Of a stretch of DNA of 64,000 bases, positions 33,680 to 44,164 are shown in pieces (position 1 is the stretch's first letter; each line of letters starts with the position of its first letter). Source of the stretch: Cheiracanthium punctorium (Eukaryota; Arthropoda; Arachnida; Araneae; Cheiracanthiidae); NCBI GenBank assembly GCA_038373885.1, contig JAWZYV010012514.1:1-64000 (forward strand). The letters are read 5' to 3'. Under the pieces are notes generated by a model. It ran no database searches. It saw only the letters and a list, made by a program, of their open reading frames with translations, and was not told where the DNA came from. Both the position numbers and the translations under genes were made by a program.

Positions 33680-35245
33680 CAGTGCGCGAAAAAAGTATAA
33701 GGACACGCGAAAAATCGCCAAAACTAGAAGCCTTGTTTACAGAATCGTATGCAAATTTTTGCAGCAAAAATAGAAGTAAAACTAAAATATTTCATGCGTA
33801 AAGTAATTAAAATTTTCAATTTTAAATCTGCTAAAATTTAAATTTTGATTTTTAAACCTAAATGACAGCGGAAAAAAGTATAAGGACATTACTTTTTCCC
33901 CAGTAATTATTTAAAAAATTGCATACATGAAAGCATAAAATGACAATTCCGAGTTAAAAGATTCATTTGCGAAAAGAATTTCCCACTCGGCGACTTTCAG
34001 TGTGAATTTTTAACGATGACCAAAGGAACTCAACTTTCTGACTCTGAAAAAGGAAAAATTGTTGCTTTCCGAGAATGTGGATTAAGTGGATGGAAAATTT
34101 CAAAAAGAATCAAGAGATCTAAAACGGTGGTTTATAATTTTCTAAAAAATCCTGGGATGTATGGTATGAAAAAGCGAACTGGGAGACCAGAAATTCTCAC
34201 TCGTCGACAAAAAGGAAGAATTGTAAGGAGAGCTTGCGAGAAAAAAGAAACCGCAAATGAAATTAGACAAAATTTGAGTTTACCATGCTCAACAAGGACT
34301 GTTCAAAATGTTTTGAGTAAACATCCTCAAGTTTCTTATGGGAAATGAGTGTCACGCCCCCGTCGTACAAATCATCATAAGAAAAGAAGAGTTGACTTTG
34401 CCAAAAAATACATTTCTCTTGGTCAAAAGTGGGCTGATGTAATTTTTCCGGACGAAAAAAAGTTCAATCTTGATGGACCTGATGGTTTTCGTTATTTTTG
34501 GTATGATCTGCGAAAGACCAAGGAAGTGTTTTCCAGGCGTCATTAAGGTGGTGACTCGGTTATGGTATGGGGCGCTTTTGCGGTAAATGGGCCCACTCCA
34601 ATTGTATTTATCAACCGTAAAATGAATTCGGACAGCTATGTTGATATGTTAGGAGAAAGGTTGTTACCTGAAGCGCCACTAATTACTTCATGGGACTATA
34701 TTTTTCAGCAGGATAATGCTTTGATACACGTTTCTACGAGCGCAGAACTCTGGTTTGAAGATAATTCTGTAAATTTACTTGATTAGCCGGCGAGAAGTCC
34801 CGATCTTAATCCAATCGAAAACTTATGGGAACTTCTAGCCCGAGAAGTTTATGAAAACGGCACACAGTATCAATGCTCACAAGATCTTGTCGTCGCTATC
34901 AAAGACGCTTGGGAAAAAATATCTGTGGACATTTTAAAAGATCTTTCAGGATCTATGACCTCTCGGCTTATTCAAGTGATTGAAAAAAAAGGTAATTTTC
35001 TTGATTATTGAAACATTTTTAAAGTATTTTAGAACATGTCCTTATAATTTTTTCCGTATTTCCTTTAATGTTAAATTTTGTAAAATCAATATTTTGAAGA
35101 TAAATTTTGTTTTTTATGTGGTATAAGTGTTATTACAAACTTATGCAGCAGAAGTAAGAAATATAAAAATTTCATTTAGGTGAAATGGAAATAAAGCATA
35201 TTTTAATGCAATTAAATGTTGTCCTTATACTTTTTTCGCGCACTG
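33680..35245 (+). mobile_element. Tc1-type transposon, complete ends, IR/DR structure
   Basis: TA at 33678-33679 and 35246-35247 flank perfect inverted termini of about 26 bp beginning CAGTGCGCGAAAAAAGTATA. A second copy of the AAAAAAGTATAAGGACAT word sits about 190 bp inside each end (33870-33890 and 35035-35058, inverted). This gives the two-direct-repeat (IR/DR) arrangement known from Sleeping Beauty-like Tc1 elements. The total is 1566 bp, a normal full length. The single transposase frame is broken by three stops. Confidence 0.95.
34016..35011 (+). pseudogene. Tc1-type DD34E transposase with three in-frame stops
   Basis: One continuous frame of 331 codons, the usual Tc1 length, starts MTKGTQLSDSEKGKIVAF and ends FLDY. 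It is interrupted only by TGA at 34346-34348, TAA at 34544-34546 and TAG at 34784-34786, with no frameshift. The N-terminus (residues about 5-55) looks like the helix-turn-helix DNA-binding domain, and GRP at residues about 61-63 is the conserved hook. Catalytic residues are visible: D in FPDEKKF, D in QQDNALIH, and E in SPDLNPIE, with 34 residues between the last two. VMVWG and NPIENLW are standard Tc1 words. Each stop can come from a single transition (CGA, CAA and TGG being the likely originals, by position in the family). As it stands it cannot make a full protein. Confidence 0.93.
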
Positions 35246-35712
35246 TACCCAATTAGAGTTCCATGGAATGCCCCGTTTAGGAGCTATCGTGTTCACTCAC
35301 ATACACACAAACACACATGCACACACACACACACACACACACATATCTCGTAAAAACAGCATAAATGAATTCAGAAGACCTCAAAACGTGAAAATACACT
35401 CAAATCTCGAAGTCGAATTTTTTTCATGATGACAATACTTTTCTTACAGGGTACATGTTCGGAAAGTAAAAATTACGAATAAACAAAGGTATTTATGAAC
35501 GGATTTTTTTATGTTCTATAAAGAAAATATCGAAGTTTTTTACTTCTTCGTTTGAAAAGAAAGTATAGCGAAGGTGGAAAAATTCGGCCTGCAGATTTTG
35601 ATGATAAAATCGATCTTGACAGTCTCTAAATGGACTTTCAAAGAATTTTTGAGAGGCGTCTCGACTAGGGTTGCGGACTGTCCCGTTTCTAGGGCTTTGG
35701 AAGACTCCCGAC

Positions 35713-36775
35713 CAGGGCCCGATTACCGAAAACGCTTGGGAAGCTTCAGCTTCCCCTCAGAATTTGAAGGGGGCCCAAAAATGACTGGAAAACTCATAAA
35801 AATTCAAAAGTTTTGTTTTGAAATGATCTTTTGAATTATTGTAAAGATTTTTAATGAAGAGAAATTAAAAGCTACTTTTAAGTGTTGATACTTACTTTAT
35901 GTAGCAAAATTTCTAAATGATCTTTTAAGTTACTGTAAAGATTTTTAATGAAGAGAAGTGAAAATCGACATTTAAGTCTTGATACTTCATCTCAACATTT
36001 CCAAATTGGTTCAGTTTGCGATGTCTTTGCCTGGGACATCTGCTCCAATGTAGACAGCTTTTAATTATGGCGAACATTTGGTCGGCAGACAGGGCTAAAC
36101 TTTCAATGTTTGCAATGTTAACCCCTTTAACGCGCAGTGTTCCCCCTCTGGGAACACCAAACTCGGACGTTTTGACTGTTGCCAGTCACGAAGAATAGAT
36201 TGGATGTCTATAAAAATAGTTGCGGCACAGCCAGCTGCGTCAAAAAAGTGTCTCTAGATCTGTGGCACGCGATGAGCGTTTCGATCGTCCGCCCTCTTGC
36301 TGGTAGTTAAGTCGAGCGATGGCAACGGCTGCGCTTTTTTCAGCATTGGGAAAGGGTTGCGCCTCGAAGGGTTAAACATCTTCTAAAATATCAAAATAAA
36401 TTCTGAAATTCCATGTTGTGATTTTATGATGTCATGAAAACAATGAATTCCCGGAAAAAGCCACGTCTAATGAAAAATAGGATTAATAAATAAAGTTTAA
36501 TGTTCCAGCAAGGTAATGTGTTTTGGTTACTTTTAACAGTAATTTCAAAAATACTCACTACAATAAACTAAACTATTACGAAGATTAATGAATAAAATAT
36601 TTTTATCAAAGGAAATCATTAAAACTAATTAAATCAATGAAATTTCCTTTTTATGGATAAAATAATTTAATCATAGAAAATCATTAAAACATTAGTTTTC
36701 CAAAACAAAAAGGGGAGGGGGGTGGACCGAAATGAGACTGAGCTTCCCCTCGCTTCAGAGGCTCATCAGGCTCCG
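35713..36775 (+). mobile_element. hAT element with transposase remnant, second copy
   Basis: Sister of 19720-20722: CAGGGCCCGATTACC at the left, GCTCATCAGGCTCCG (diverged) at the right. Flanks CTCCCGAC (35705-35712) and CTCCCGAA (36776-36783) match 7 of 8. FAMSLPGTSAPM then a stop reads at about 36015-36052. It is split by a piggyBac-type MITE at 36122-36371. Confidence 0.85.
36122..36371 (+). mobile_element. piggyBac-type MITE family A, deleted copy A6
   Basis: TTAA at 36118-36121 and 36372-36375. The outer segments are intact but most of one arm is missing: the sequence jumps from AAAAATAGTTGCGG to CACAGCCAGCTGCG. At 250 bp it is half the length of A1. It is inserted in the hAT element. 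Confidence 0.85.
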
Positions 36776-37007
36776 CTCCCGAAGTCCCGCTTTTTTTTTT
36801 TTTATAGAATAAATCATTAAATAATTTGACGCATTATAATGATCCCAGAGAAGATATTTTAAATATTAAGTTTCTTTCCTAAATAAATACGATCTCAGCT
36901 TAAAGTGATTGTATACTTCAAGTTTTTTTTCTTCTCAATAAGTAATAGTGTGATTTCAGTAAAGTTAGTTTGTGATTTTTGAGATATCACAGTAGGTATA
37001 TTATTTT

Positions 37008-37456
37008 CCTTTCCGAACACTTACGATTAAGATCATTATCAAGCATTTAAATCAATTTGAATCGATGAATCATTCAAACATATATACCAAATGGAATCTC
37101 CATCGAATGCACCGTTTGAACGCTTGCGCACTTTCAAGAATTTCTATTCATATGCCATAATGTAAAAGAAATCTTTGTCGTAGCCCTGTAGAAAAAATAT
37201 AAGTCCTATACACACCCAAATGAATGCTGGCCTTAAGATGGTGGTTTATAACCTATAGACCCAATTTAAGCTCCATCGAATGCCCCGTTTAGGAGCTATC
37301 GGGTTCACACACACACGCACGCACACATACACACGCGCGCACACATACATACATACATCTCGTAAAAATAGCATCAGTGAATTCATAAGACACCAAAATC
37401 TTGAAGTCGAATATTTTCATGATTACATCCTTGCATGGTACATGTTCGGAAAGTAA
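37008..37456 (-). mobile_element. family B copy B9, lacking the CTGGAGTGACTCC end
   Basis: It begins directly at CTTTCCGAACACTTACGATT, so the extra palindromic terminus of other copies is missing. It has two unit starts (about 37092 and 37270), the shortest ladder in the family. The right end ATGTTCGGAAAGTAAA is intact. Confidence 0.8.
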
Positions 37457-37620
37457 AAATAAATCTGGTTTTAATTGTGTTTTTCGCCTTCCTGTCCTAA
37501 GTAAGCTGGATTCAGTTTTTTTTTTTTTTAGCCACGTCCCTCATTTCAATCCCGAAAGTCCTGTAAATCCGTGCACGAAAGTTGGCAACCCTAGTCTCAA
37601 CATAAGCATGTGTTTGTATA

Positions 37621-37790
37621 GAGTCAACTCCGGTTATACTGAACTAGGACCATCCGATTTCGTCCACTCTATCAGAAGTTTACTAAAACGGAAGTGTCCC
37701 TATGTAGAAGAGAGATACTGTATGTAAATCGGGACGAATAATGATTTGCGTTCACTCTAGGCGAAAGTTCACCCTATCCGAAGTTGACTG
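37621..37790. mobile_element. TA-flanked MITE (AGTCAACTCCGG termini), pogo/Tc1-like
   Basis: TA at 37619-37620 and 37791-37792. Ends GAGTCAACTCCGGTTATACT and CTATCCGAAGTTGACTG are imperfect inverted copies. It is 170 bp. The TA duplication and CAGTCAACTC-type end suggest the pogo/Tigger branch. Confidence 0.7.
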
Positions 37791-38027
37791 TATATGCATG
37801 GACGATCCATCTTGACCAACAGCAAGTCTATTTTGACTAGCATTTTAGTTAAAACCGTCATAAACCGTCATGCACTGATTTTTTTTTTCCCGAATAATTC
37901 TGTAGAACTGTAAATGACGCAAGCATCCCCTTTGATGAAGAGCTTTACTTTATAACTCTGAAAAACATACATCCATTTTGCTTTTTACTTTCCGAACATG
38001 CCCCCTGTATTCTGTATCCCCCAATAA

Positions 38028-38165
38028 ACAAATGACATAGTCAATTAATATCGTTTTAATATGGCAATAATGAAACTAAAAAATTAGGGGGTTGAGGGGG
38101 GGGTATTCCCCTGACGAGGCTCGAACAGCTGAGCTATTATTTATAACTTGCATGTTCATAACTGA
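38028..38165 (+). repeat. dispersed repeat T, copy 2
   Basis: Aligns in order with 28020-28180 (AAATGACATAGTCAAT, ATCGTTTTAATA, GGGGTTGAGGGGGGGG, CCTGACGAGGCTCGAACAGC). Confidence 0.55.
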
Positions 38166-38878
38166 AAAAGAGTAGGCATTTACTACGATGAAACGAAAGC
38201 TTAAAATAAATTCAAATTCTGTAAAAATTTAGCCCCCTCCCAGCACAAAATCGGGCTCCTGCCCCCTGCGATTATCAGGGCCTAACCTACCCCACGCTCT
38301 AGCTATTCTAAAACGTTTAGAAACATGCAAAAGAAAGAAAAGAAATTAATGAACGTTTAAAAATCAATCAGTTCATTATCATTTAAATTAGTGAATACTT
38401 TTTATCGATATCCAGTCGAATTCATTATACCTCTTCCTATCGACTTTCGAAAAAATAGAATGGGTATTCATGACTTATCTATGAGAGTATTTTCGCTACA
38501 AAGAACAGATTGTAATTTAATGAATATCGATTCGTTACTGTGAGGCTTGTTTTACGATAAGTGCCATCGACTTCGGTATCGCAAATCTCGTTAACTTAAT
38601 GAACATTGGCTCCGGCTTTTAACTCTATGGGAAGGGGGGTGGGTGTGTTTCATTCTATCGAACTGATTGCCGTGGCGTGTGTGTATATATCGGACTAAAA
38701 TACAGTATTCAAGAGTTTTACAGTGTACATGATTTAATGTGCGTAATTAGATTGAGTTGCCAGCGTGGAGACTGTTAAAATTTTCGATCTTTAATGAAAT
38801 AACCCTTAACGGTTGACTGGATGTATTCGAAAAGGCATTTTTGATGAAAACGTAGGGGTGGTTATTATGGAATACCAC
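38166..38878. other. no gene seen
   Basis: AT-rich DNA without a bounded repeat or motif-bearing ORF. Confidence 0.5.
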
Positions 38879-38881
38879 TTA

Positions 38882-39397
38882 TGGCCTTATCACACTAAAG
38901 GGAAAATCCGAGCAACTTCGCGCTGGACCCACTTTTCCGACTGACTTGAAGGCGTGGTTATCTTTAAGGGTTGCAAAAGTAAACAAACTCTCTCGGACGC
39001 CCAATAGTCATCGCATCGCTGATTGGGCGTGCAGGTTCTTATTTTACTTATCGTGCGTTGGTATATTTACATTGTATCGGCAGCCATGTCGGCAGCATCG
39101 GATGGGCAGCAATCTCTCATTCCAAAGTCCACTTGAACGCGCCCATAATTTTATTGACACTTTATTCTGACATCGTGCCAAGCTTCGAACATAGTAGTAG
39201 TCGCCATTGCTCGAAATTGCTTATGACGTAGCAGGAAGAAGTACTCTGATTGGCCGAAATTTCGTCCGACTCGGATTTTTTCCTTCGGAAAGGAAAAAGT
39301 TGGAGTTCGCGGTCGTCAAGGTAACGGCGGAGAAAATCGGCCGGAAACTTGATTTGCAAGGAAAGTGGGTCGGATTTTTCTCAGTGTGATAGCCCTA
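38882..39397. mobile_element. Harbinger-like MITE (CTATCACACT termini, TTA flanks)
   Basis: The left TGGCCTTATCACACTAAAGG and right AGTGTGATAGCCCTA ends are imperfect inverted copies. The arms extend through AAATCCGA...CCCACTTT. TTA at 38879-38881 and 39398-39400 fits the 3-bp TWA duplication of PIF/Harbinger. The 516-bp body is GC-richer than its flanks. Two short frames in it (38946-39170 plus, 39162-39359 minus) lack known motifs. Confidence 0.65.
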
Positions 39398-39530
39398 TTA
39401 CATTTCGAATTATAACTGCACAGGCTTCAGAATAAAATCCTCAAAATAGGATCCTGTGTGTACATACTATAACTGATTTTTAATGAAATGTCACATTTAA
39501 AGTTACACTTTTTATTTCGTTGCTATAGGA

Positions 39531-40194
39531 AAAAAAAAGCTGGGGTGACTCCACTCGACTTTCCGAACACTTACGATTAAGATCATTACCAAACATTTAA
39601 ATAAATTTTAATTGATGAATCATTCAAACATATATACCAAATTGAAACTCAATCGAATGCACCATTTAAACGCTAGCGCACTTTCAAGAATTGCCCCCCC
39701 ATAGGCCATAATGTAAAAGAAATCTTTGTCGTAGCCCTGTAGAAAAACTATAAGTCGTGCACACCAAAATCAATACCAGTCTTACGAGAGTGGTTTATAA
39801 CATACATACCCAATTTGAGCTCAATCGAATGCACCGTTTAAACTCTAGTGCACTTTCATGAATTTCCTATCATAGGCCATACTGTAAAAGAAATCTTTGT
39901 CGTAGCTCTGTAGAAAAACTATAAGTCCTATACAGACCAAAATCAATACCGGTCTTGCGACAGTGGTTTATAACATATATACTCAATTTGAGCTCCATCG
40001 AATACTCCGTTTAGGAGCTATCGTGTTTACTCACATACACATAAACACAGACACACACATACACACATACATCTCGCAAAAATAGCATAAATGAATTCAG
40101 AAGACCTCAAAACGTGTCCATACGCCGAAATCTCGAAGTCGAATTTTTTCATGATGACAATACTTTCCTTACATGGTACATGTTCGGAAAGTAA
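39531..40194 (-). mobile_element. family B copy B10, complete, three unit starts
   Basis: Left end AAAAGCTGGGGTGACTCCAC (one change in the palindrome), unit starts at about 39648, 39820 and 39990, right end TGTTCGGAAAGTAAA. The (AC)n tract is short and interrupted. Confidence 0.85.
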
Positions 40195-40295
40195 AAATTA
40201 TTAAAAGAAAGTTAACATTGGAGGTTAGTATGAACTAGTCGGGTAACATTTAATAGGTGGTTTGACTTAACTATACTAAGTCAAATGAAATTTCA

Positions 40296-40690
40296 TAAAA
40301 AATCTGGAGTGAATCCATTCAACTTGCCGAAAACGCTTTACCAAGCGTTTTAATAAATTTAATCCGGCTCAATCAAATGCAGTGTTCAGACGCTAGTGCA
40401 CTTCAAATAATCTGAGTGTATACGCCGCAATGTATAAGAATTCTTTTTTGTGACCCTGTAAAAAACTGTAAACACCACGCATACCAAAATCTATACAGTA
40501 TGCAGGACAGTGACCTATAATATTCGTACCTGATTTGAGCTCGACGGAATGCACCCTACGCTACGCTACAGACGTTATCGTACTTTCAAAAATTTGCGCC
40601 GTGATGTATAAAGAATATTTTGTAGCACTGTACATAAAACGTCGATCCTCTAAACACACAAAAATCTACACAGGCTGCATATATATGTAT
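40296..40690 (-). mobile_element. family B-like diverged copy
   Basis: Begins AAAAATCTGGAGTGAATCCA and keeps ACCAAGCGTTTTAATAAATT, CTCAATCAAATGCA and CCTGTAAAAAACTGTAA. It differs by many substitutions and lacks the far end. It groups with the diverged copies at 52611 and 57143 by the words CAGTGACCTATAAT and ACCAAAATCTAT. Confidence 0.65.
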
Positions 40691-41686
40691 ATATTGGATC
40701 AAATTGTTACAATCACTGGGATATGTTAGATCATTGTTACAATCGATCAAGTTCAAATTGGGTATATATACAGGGTGACTGCTAATTTATGGTACAAACT
40801 TTGAGGGCTGTGAGATGCAGTTAATCGCATATATATAATTAATTTTCTTACAGTTAATTCACACATTTATAATTATACAACTGTTTTTCCTTTACCTATT
40901 CTAAATTTAATACTCTTTGTCATTTTTAAATAATATCCATAATGCTATTGAACTGTTTCTTAAATCACTTTGGTTTTAGCATTTGCAATACAGTTTGTGG
41001 GTGCCTTTAGTCTGAGAATTCATCTAGTTTTCTTCGTTCCCACGGGGGTTTTTAATAATTTTGCATAGGTTGCATTTTATCTCTATGGATCCCCCCTGTG
41101 GCGTGTCACATTTAAATTTTCGCATACACATATAAAGCGCAATGTTTCTTTTACATTTTTACATTCTGGCGATTTATTGGGCGACAGTTCCTTTGAGCGC
41201 TTAGCTCCATCGCCAGGTTGGCTATCGGTTCTCGGACCTTTTTCACACACACTTGACGCTTTGGTCTCTACCCAGCAGGTCACGTTTCATGTGGCTATTC
41301 TGACAGCCACCGCACTAACTGAATGTAATTTTTCATTATTGATAATCTCAATATAAAATATTGTGCAACTGTCTTTGCACTGCATGCACTTGAAACGGCA
41401 TGGAGTTTCCGGGTTATTGCTTACTTCCACTATATACCAAAGAATTGATTAATTACGACTTTCTCGAGAGTAAAATGTTTCCCACTGGAATCTTCACCAT
41501 AGGCTGGTACAGGATATTGTAACAATCACCATTTTGTTACAGGAATGTAGGGTCAAAAGTGAAGCACTAACACAGAAAAGAACAAATTATAGTCAAAAGT
41601 AAAGCGTCGAAGTGAGAATAAGGGAAAGAACAAATGATAGGGAAAGTGTTTTATTTTCATAACCTCGTTTGCGAGTGGAAATTAAT
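40691..41686. other. no gene seen
   Basis: AT-rich. An ACAGGGTGACTGCTAATTTA word at 40770 resembles a transposon end without a partner. A minus-strand frame at 41083-41283 has no motif I recognise. Confidence 0.45.
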
Positions 41687-41851
41687 TTACAATAAGCGTT
41701 CAAAATGGCGTCCATCAGCATGGATACATGCTGGACAGCGTCGGTGCAGCGATGGACGAACACTTTCAAAGACACCAGGAATACCACTCACACGTGCAGC
41801 AGCCAAGGATACTCGAGCCACGAGATCTTCATCGGAATCTACTGGAGTAGC
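41687..41851 (-). pseudogene. C-terminal fragment of a DUF4817-type arthropod transposase
   Basis: The minus-strand frame reads DEDLVARVSLAAARVSGIPG, then VFESVRPSLHRRC, then ACIHADGRHFERLL and a stop at 41687-41689. The pattern RxSLxRRCxACIxxxGRHFExLL is typical of the C-terminus of IS630/Tc-like transposases annotated with DUF4817 in arthropods. Nothing upstream on the minus strand continues it, so only about 54 residues survive. The family call is from memory of the motif and should be searched. Confidence 0.7.
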
Positions 41852-41939
41852 CTAAACGCTAGAAGAGAAATGTTAGGTTATTATGCGTTTTAATGCAGCA
41901 AAAGCAGCTTTACAGGCCCCATAAGGAAACTGGGGCCTG

Positions 41940-42842
41940 TAAAGCTGCACTGGGGCCTGATGAAACAAGCCGATATTTATAGAGGAGGCACAAGCTGCGG
42001 GCAGCTTCCAGAAAAGTCTATTTCTCGAAGGTTCTCCATAAAGCGGGAATTTTGATTACGTCATTGAAAAGAAATGTTAGGTTATTATTAGGTTGTAACG
42101 AAAGTTTCCCGCCACCGCAAACATCGTCAGAACACAGTTCGCATTGGCGTATTGGCTCATATTTTGTCGAACTATTTTTGACCTTTGAAAGAAAGAGGCT
42201 TACTTTATAACACTGTGTTGTGAAATCTCTGAAAAATATAGTTATCATTAAGTACAAGGTGTCTCCAAATGGAACTATAGCTCTAGAGGAATAGAATCAT
42301 CATTAACTTCCAGTTGTGTTGCAAAAAGTCAGCTCTAGAATATCAACAAATTATGAGTACAGCTTTAAGTACTATTGTTGAATCATGTGACACTGTGCAG
42401 GTTTGGTACCGAAAGTTCAAATACCGTTATCTAAGAAGTTAGTTTTTCAGGCAGATATGGCGAAAAACTTTTGTTACAACCTGATATGTGTTTTTAATGC
42501 AGCAAAAGCAGCTTTACAGGCCCCATAAGGAAAATCGAGCCCAATGACCCAAAATGGCGCCAAGCTTGGCGACTTTTGGCGAAATATCGCCGAATTGGGC
42601 GCCAAAAATAAGTCCCCAAAAGTGAAGTCACCGAAGTCCCAGGACGAATATTTCTTGAGATTTCTAGAAACCCCACAGAAGAACAAGGGCAAAACCGAAA
42701 CCTCCGTATCTCCGGTTCTAGTGGACCGATTTTGATACAACAAAAAGCAAACTTTAACTATTTGAAACGTAGAATACGAATTTTAAACTATTTTAAACTA
42801 TTTTAAGCCCCAGAACTGCGGGCTGCCCCGAAAATTCGTAAC
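41940..42842 (-). mobile_element. dispersed repeat K, copy 1, split by a mariner-like MITE
   Basis: Matches 50787-51275 on the opposite strand: GTTACGAATTTTCGGGGC at one end, the GGCGCCCAATTGGGCGATAT palindromic tract, TAACATTTCTTTT, and GGCCGATGAAACA-type words at the other end. A short extra piece of the same repeat (41868-41939) precedes it. A TA-flanked element is nested at 42088-42484. Confidence 0.65.
42088..42484. mobile_element. mariner-like MITE (TTAGGTTGTAAC termini)
   Basis: TTAGGTTGTAACGAAAGTTT faces AAAACTTTTGTTACAACCTG plus A. TA at 42086-42087 and 42485-42486. Removing the insert rejoins AGGTTATTA to TGTGTTTTTAATG, matching the uninterrupted GTTATTATGCGTTTTAATG at 41877-41895. 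The TTAGGTTG start is like mariner ends. No DDE motif is seen in the 397 bp. Confidence 0.85.
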
Positions 42843-43917
42843 AATACGCACGCGAAAATATCCCAATTATTTCTGTGGAAATAGTGTTAGATATTAAGTA
42901 AACGCTTACTAAATGAGCCGTGAATGTTTAGCAGTTCACTCAGCAAATTTTCATAAAATAATCCAAGCCCACACGCAACGAATCGATAATTCATTATTTC
43001 TCGGGTGTCATTTCTCTCCAGCCATTATGTCATTTTATCCAGCGTATTTTAACTTTCTTAAAGCCGGTTAATTCTTCGCAAATGTCGAGTTAATGAAACA
43101 GATTACCGAATCCCCTCCAACCCGGAGTTTTCAACACTTGTAGAAACTTTTCTGTTTCCATTGCACACTCAATTGAAAAGGATTTATTGTTCTCCATTAT
43201 GAATGTCAAATTATCTTTCTGTAAAACTCGCCGTTTATGTGTTTACAAAATAGGCTTTAAATTTTCTTCGTCGAGTATAATTACTTCAGAGTTCCTGATC
43301 GTGTTTTCGCAAAATCTAATTTAACTTTTCTTTGGGTGGAGTATTCGACAGCTTAGTCCCGTGAACCGACGGGACATTGTTTGTAATTATGCAAATCGAA
43401 TAAGCGTGTCGAACTTAATCTAGCGGGGCTTTTCAGCTTATAAAATTTGTCTGGTTTTTAAAAAGGAAAGAACGATCTGATACATGTCGAACTGCTGAAG
43501 AAATTCAATTTATACGTCCATGCGGTAGATTTATTTTTCTTTTCTTTAAAATCCATGTACTATCTCAGAGACCTGCAGGCGAAATTTTTTAATCTTTTGA
43601 TACTATACGTACTCACAGGAATATTATCCTTAGTATTCGCTGGATAATATCTATAGACACAGTAAATACTTTTAATTATTTATTTTGCTACACCTTTCAT
43701 GAATTTATCTGTTTCATTTAAACAATTATATTTAACATAAATATGTAAACTGTAAGATGGCCGTACAGTTCGAATTAAGAATAAATCACTCGTTAACCGT
43801 TTACGAAATGCATCTTTAAGAACGGCTAGTTAAGAAAAAATTACTATTGTTTGTGCAACATGTATTTCGGATTTGTGTGCTTTTCCCGAAGAATCCGCTT
43901 ATAAATTCACGTCAGAT
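42843..43917. other. no gene seen
   Basis: AT-rich unique-looking DNA. No motif-bearing ORF and no bounded repeat. Confidence 0.5.
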
Positions 43918-44164
43918 GGACCACACAAGGGGAGGGGCGCCCTCCGTGGGTGTCTTTCTAAGGGGTCCTAACCCGTATTTACGCTACGTTTCGGAGAAAA
44001 CCACGAAAAACTCCGAACGGTTAGGTCGACGGACGCGCGATGGGACCCGTACCCGGGACCTTCACACTTCGCCCGTCTACCATTTCCAGTGACACCATTT
44101 CCAGTGATCCATTCAGCAGGCACAGTGGTTACTTCCAGTGACATAACCATTGTGCCATGGTGAG
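43918..44164 (-). repeat. tRNA-derived SINE, type b (minus strand)
   Basis: On the minus strand: CCTCACCATGGCACAATGGT head, a partly duplicated GTCACTGGAA stretch, GGTCCCGGGTACGGGTCCC B-box region and CGCGCGTCCGTCGACC. The repeated CCAGTGACA words at 44080-44140 are a small internal expansion. Confidence 0.7.

Larger units (their letters stand above)
33229..35469 (-). mobile_element. family B copy B8, split by a Tc1-type element
   Basis: Plus-strand left end AAAAATCTGGAGTGACTCCA at 33232. Unit starts at about 33346 and 33520, and the third is cut by the Tc1 insertion at 33678. The element resumes at 35246 with ACCCAATTAGAGTTCCATGG and finishes with the (AC)n tract (35295-35342) and GTTCGGAAAGT. 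Confidence 0.85.
35666..37593. mobile_element. outer element with TAGGGTTGC termini, hosting two nested insertions
   Basis: TAGGGTTGC at 35666 faces GCAACCCTA ending at 37593. Flanking octamers GTCTCGAC (35658-35665) and GTCTCAAC (37594-37601) match 7 of 8. Removing the nested hAT (35713-36775 plus its duplication) and family B copy B9 (37008-37456) leaves about 400 bp with no ORF. The 8-bp duplication suggests a hAT-type element. Confidence 0.75.

Noticed and set aside
40770..40800. ACAGGGTGACTGCTAATTTA word as a transposon end
   Set aside because: No inverted partner or flanking duplication found within reach.
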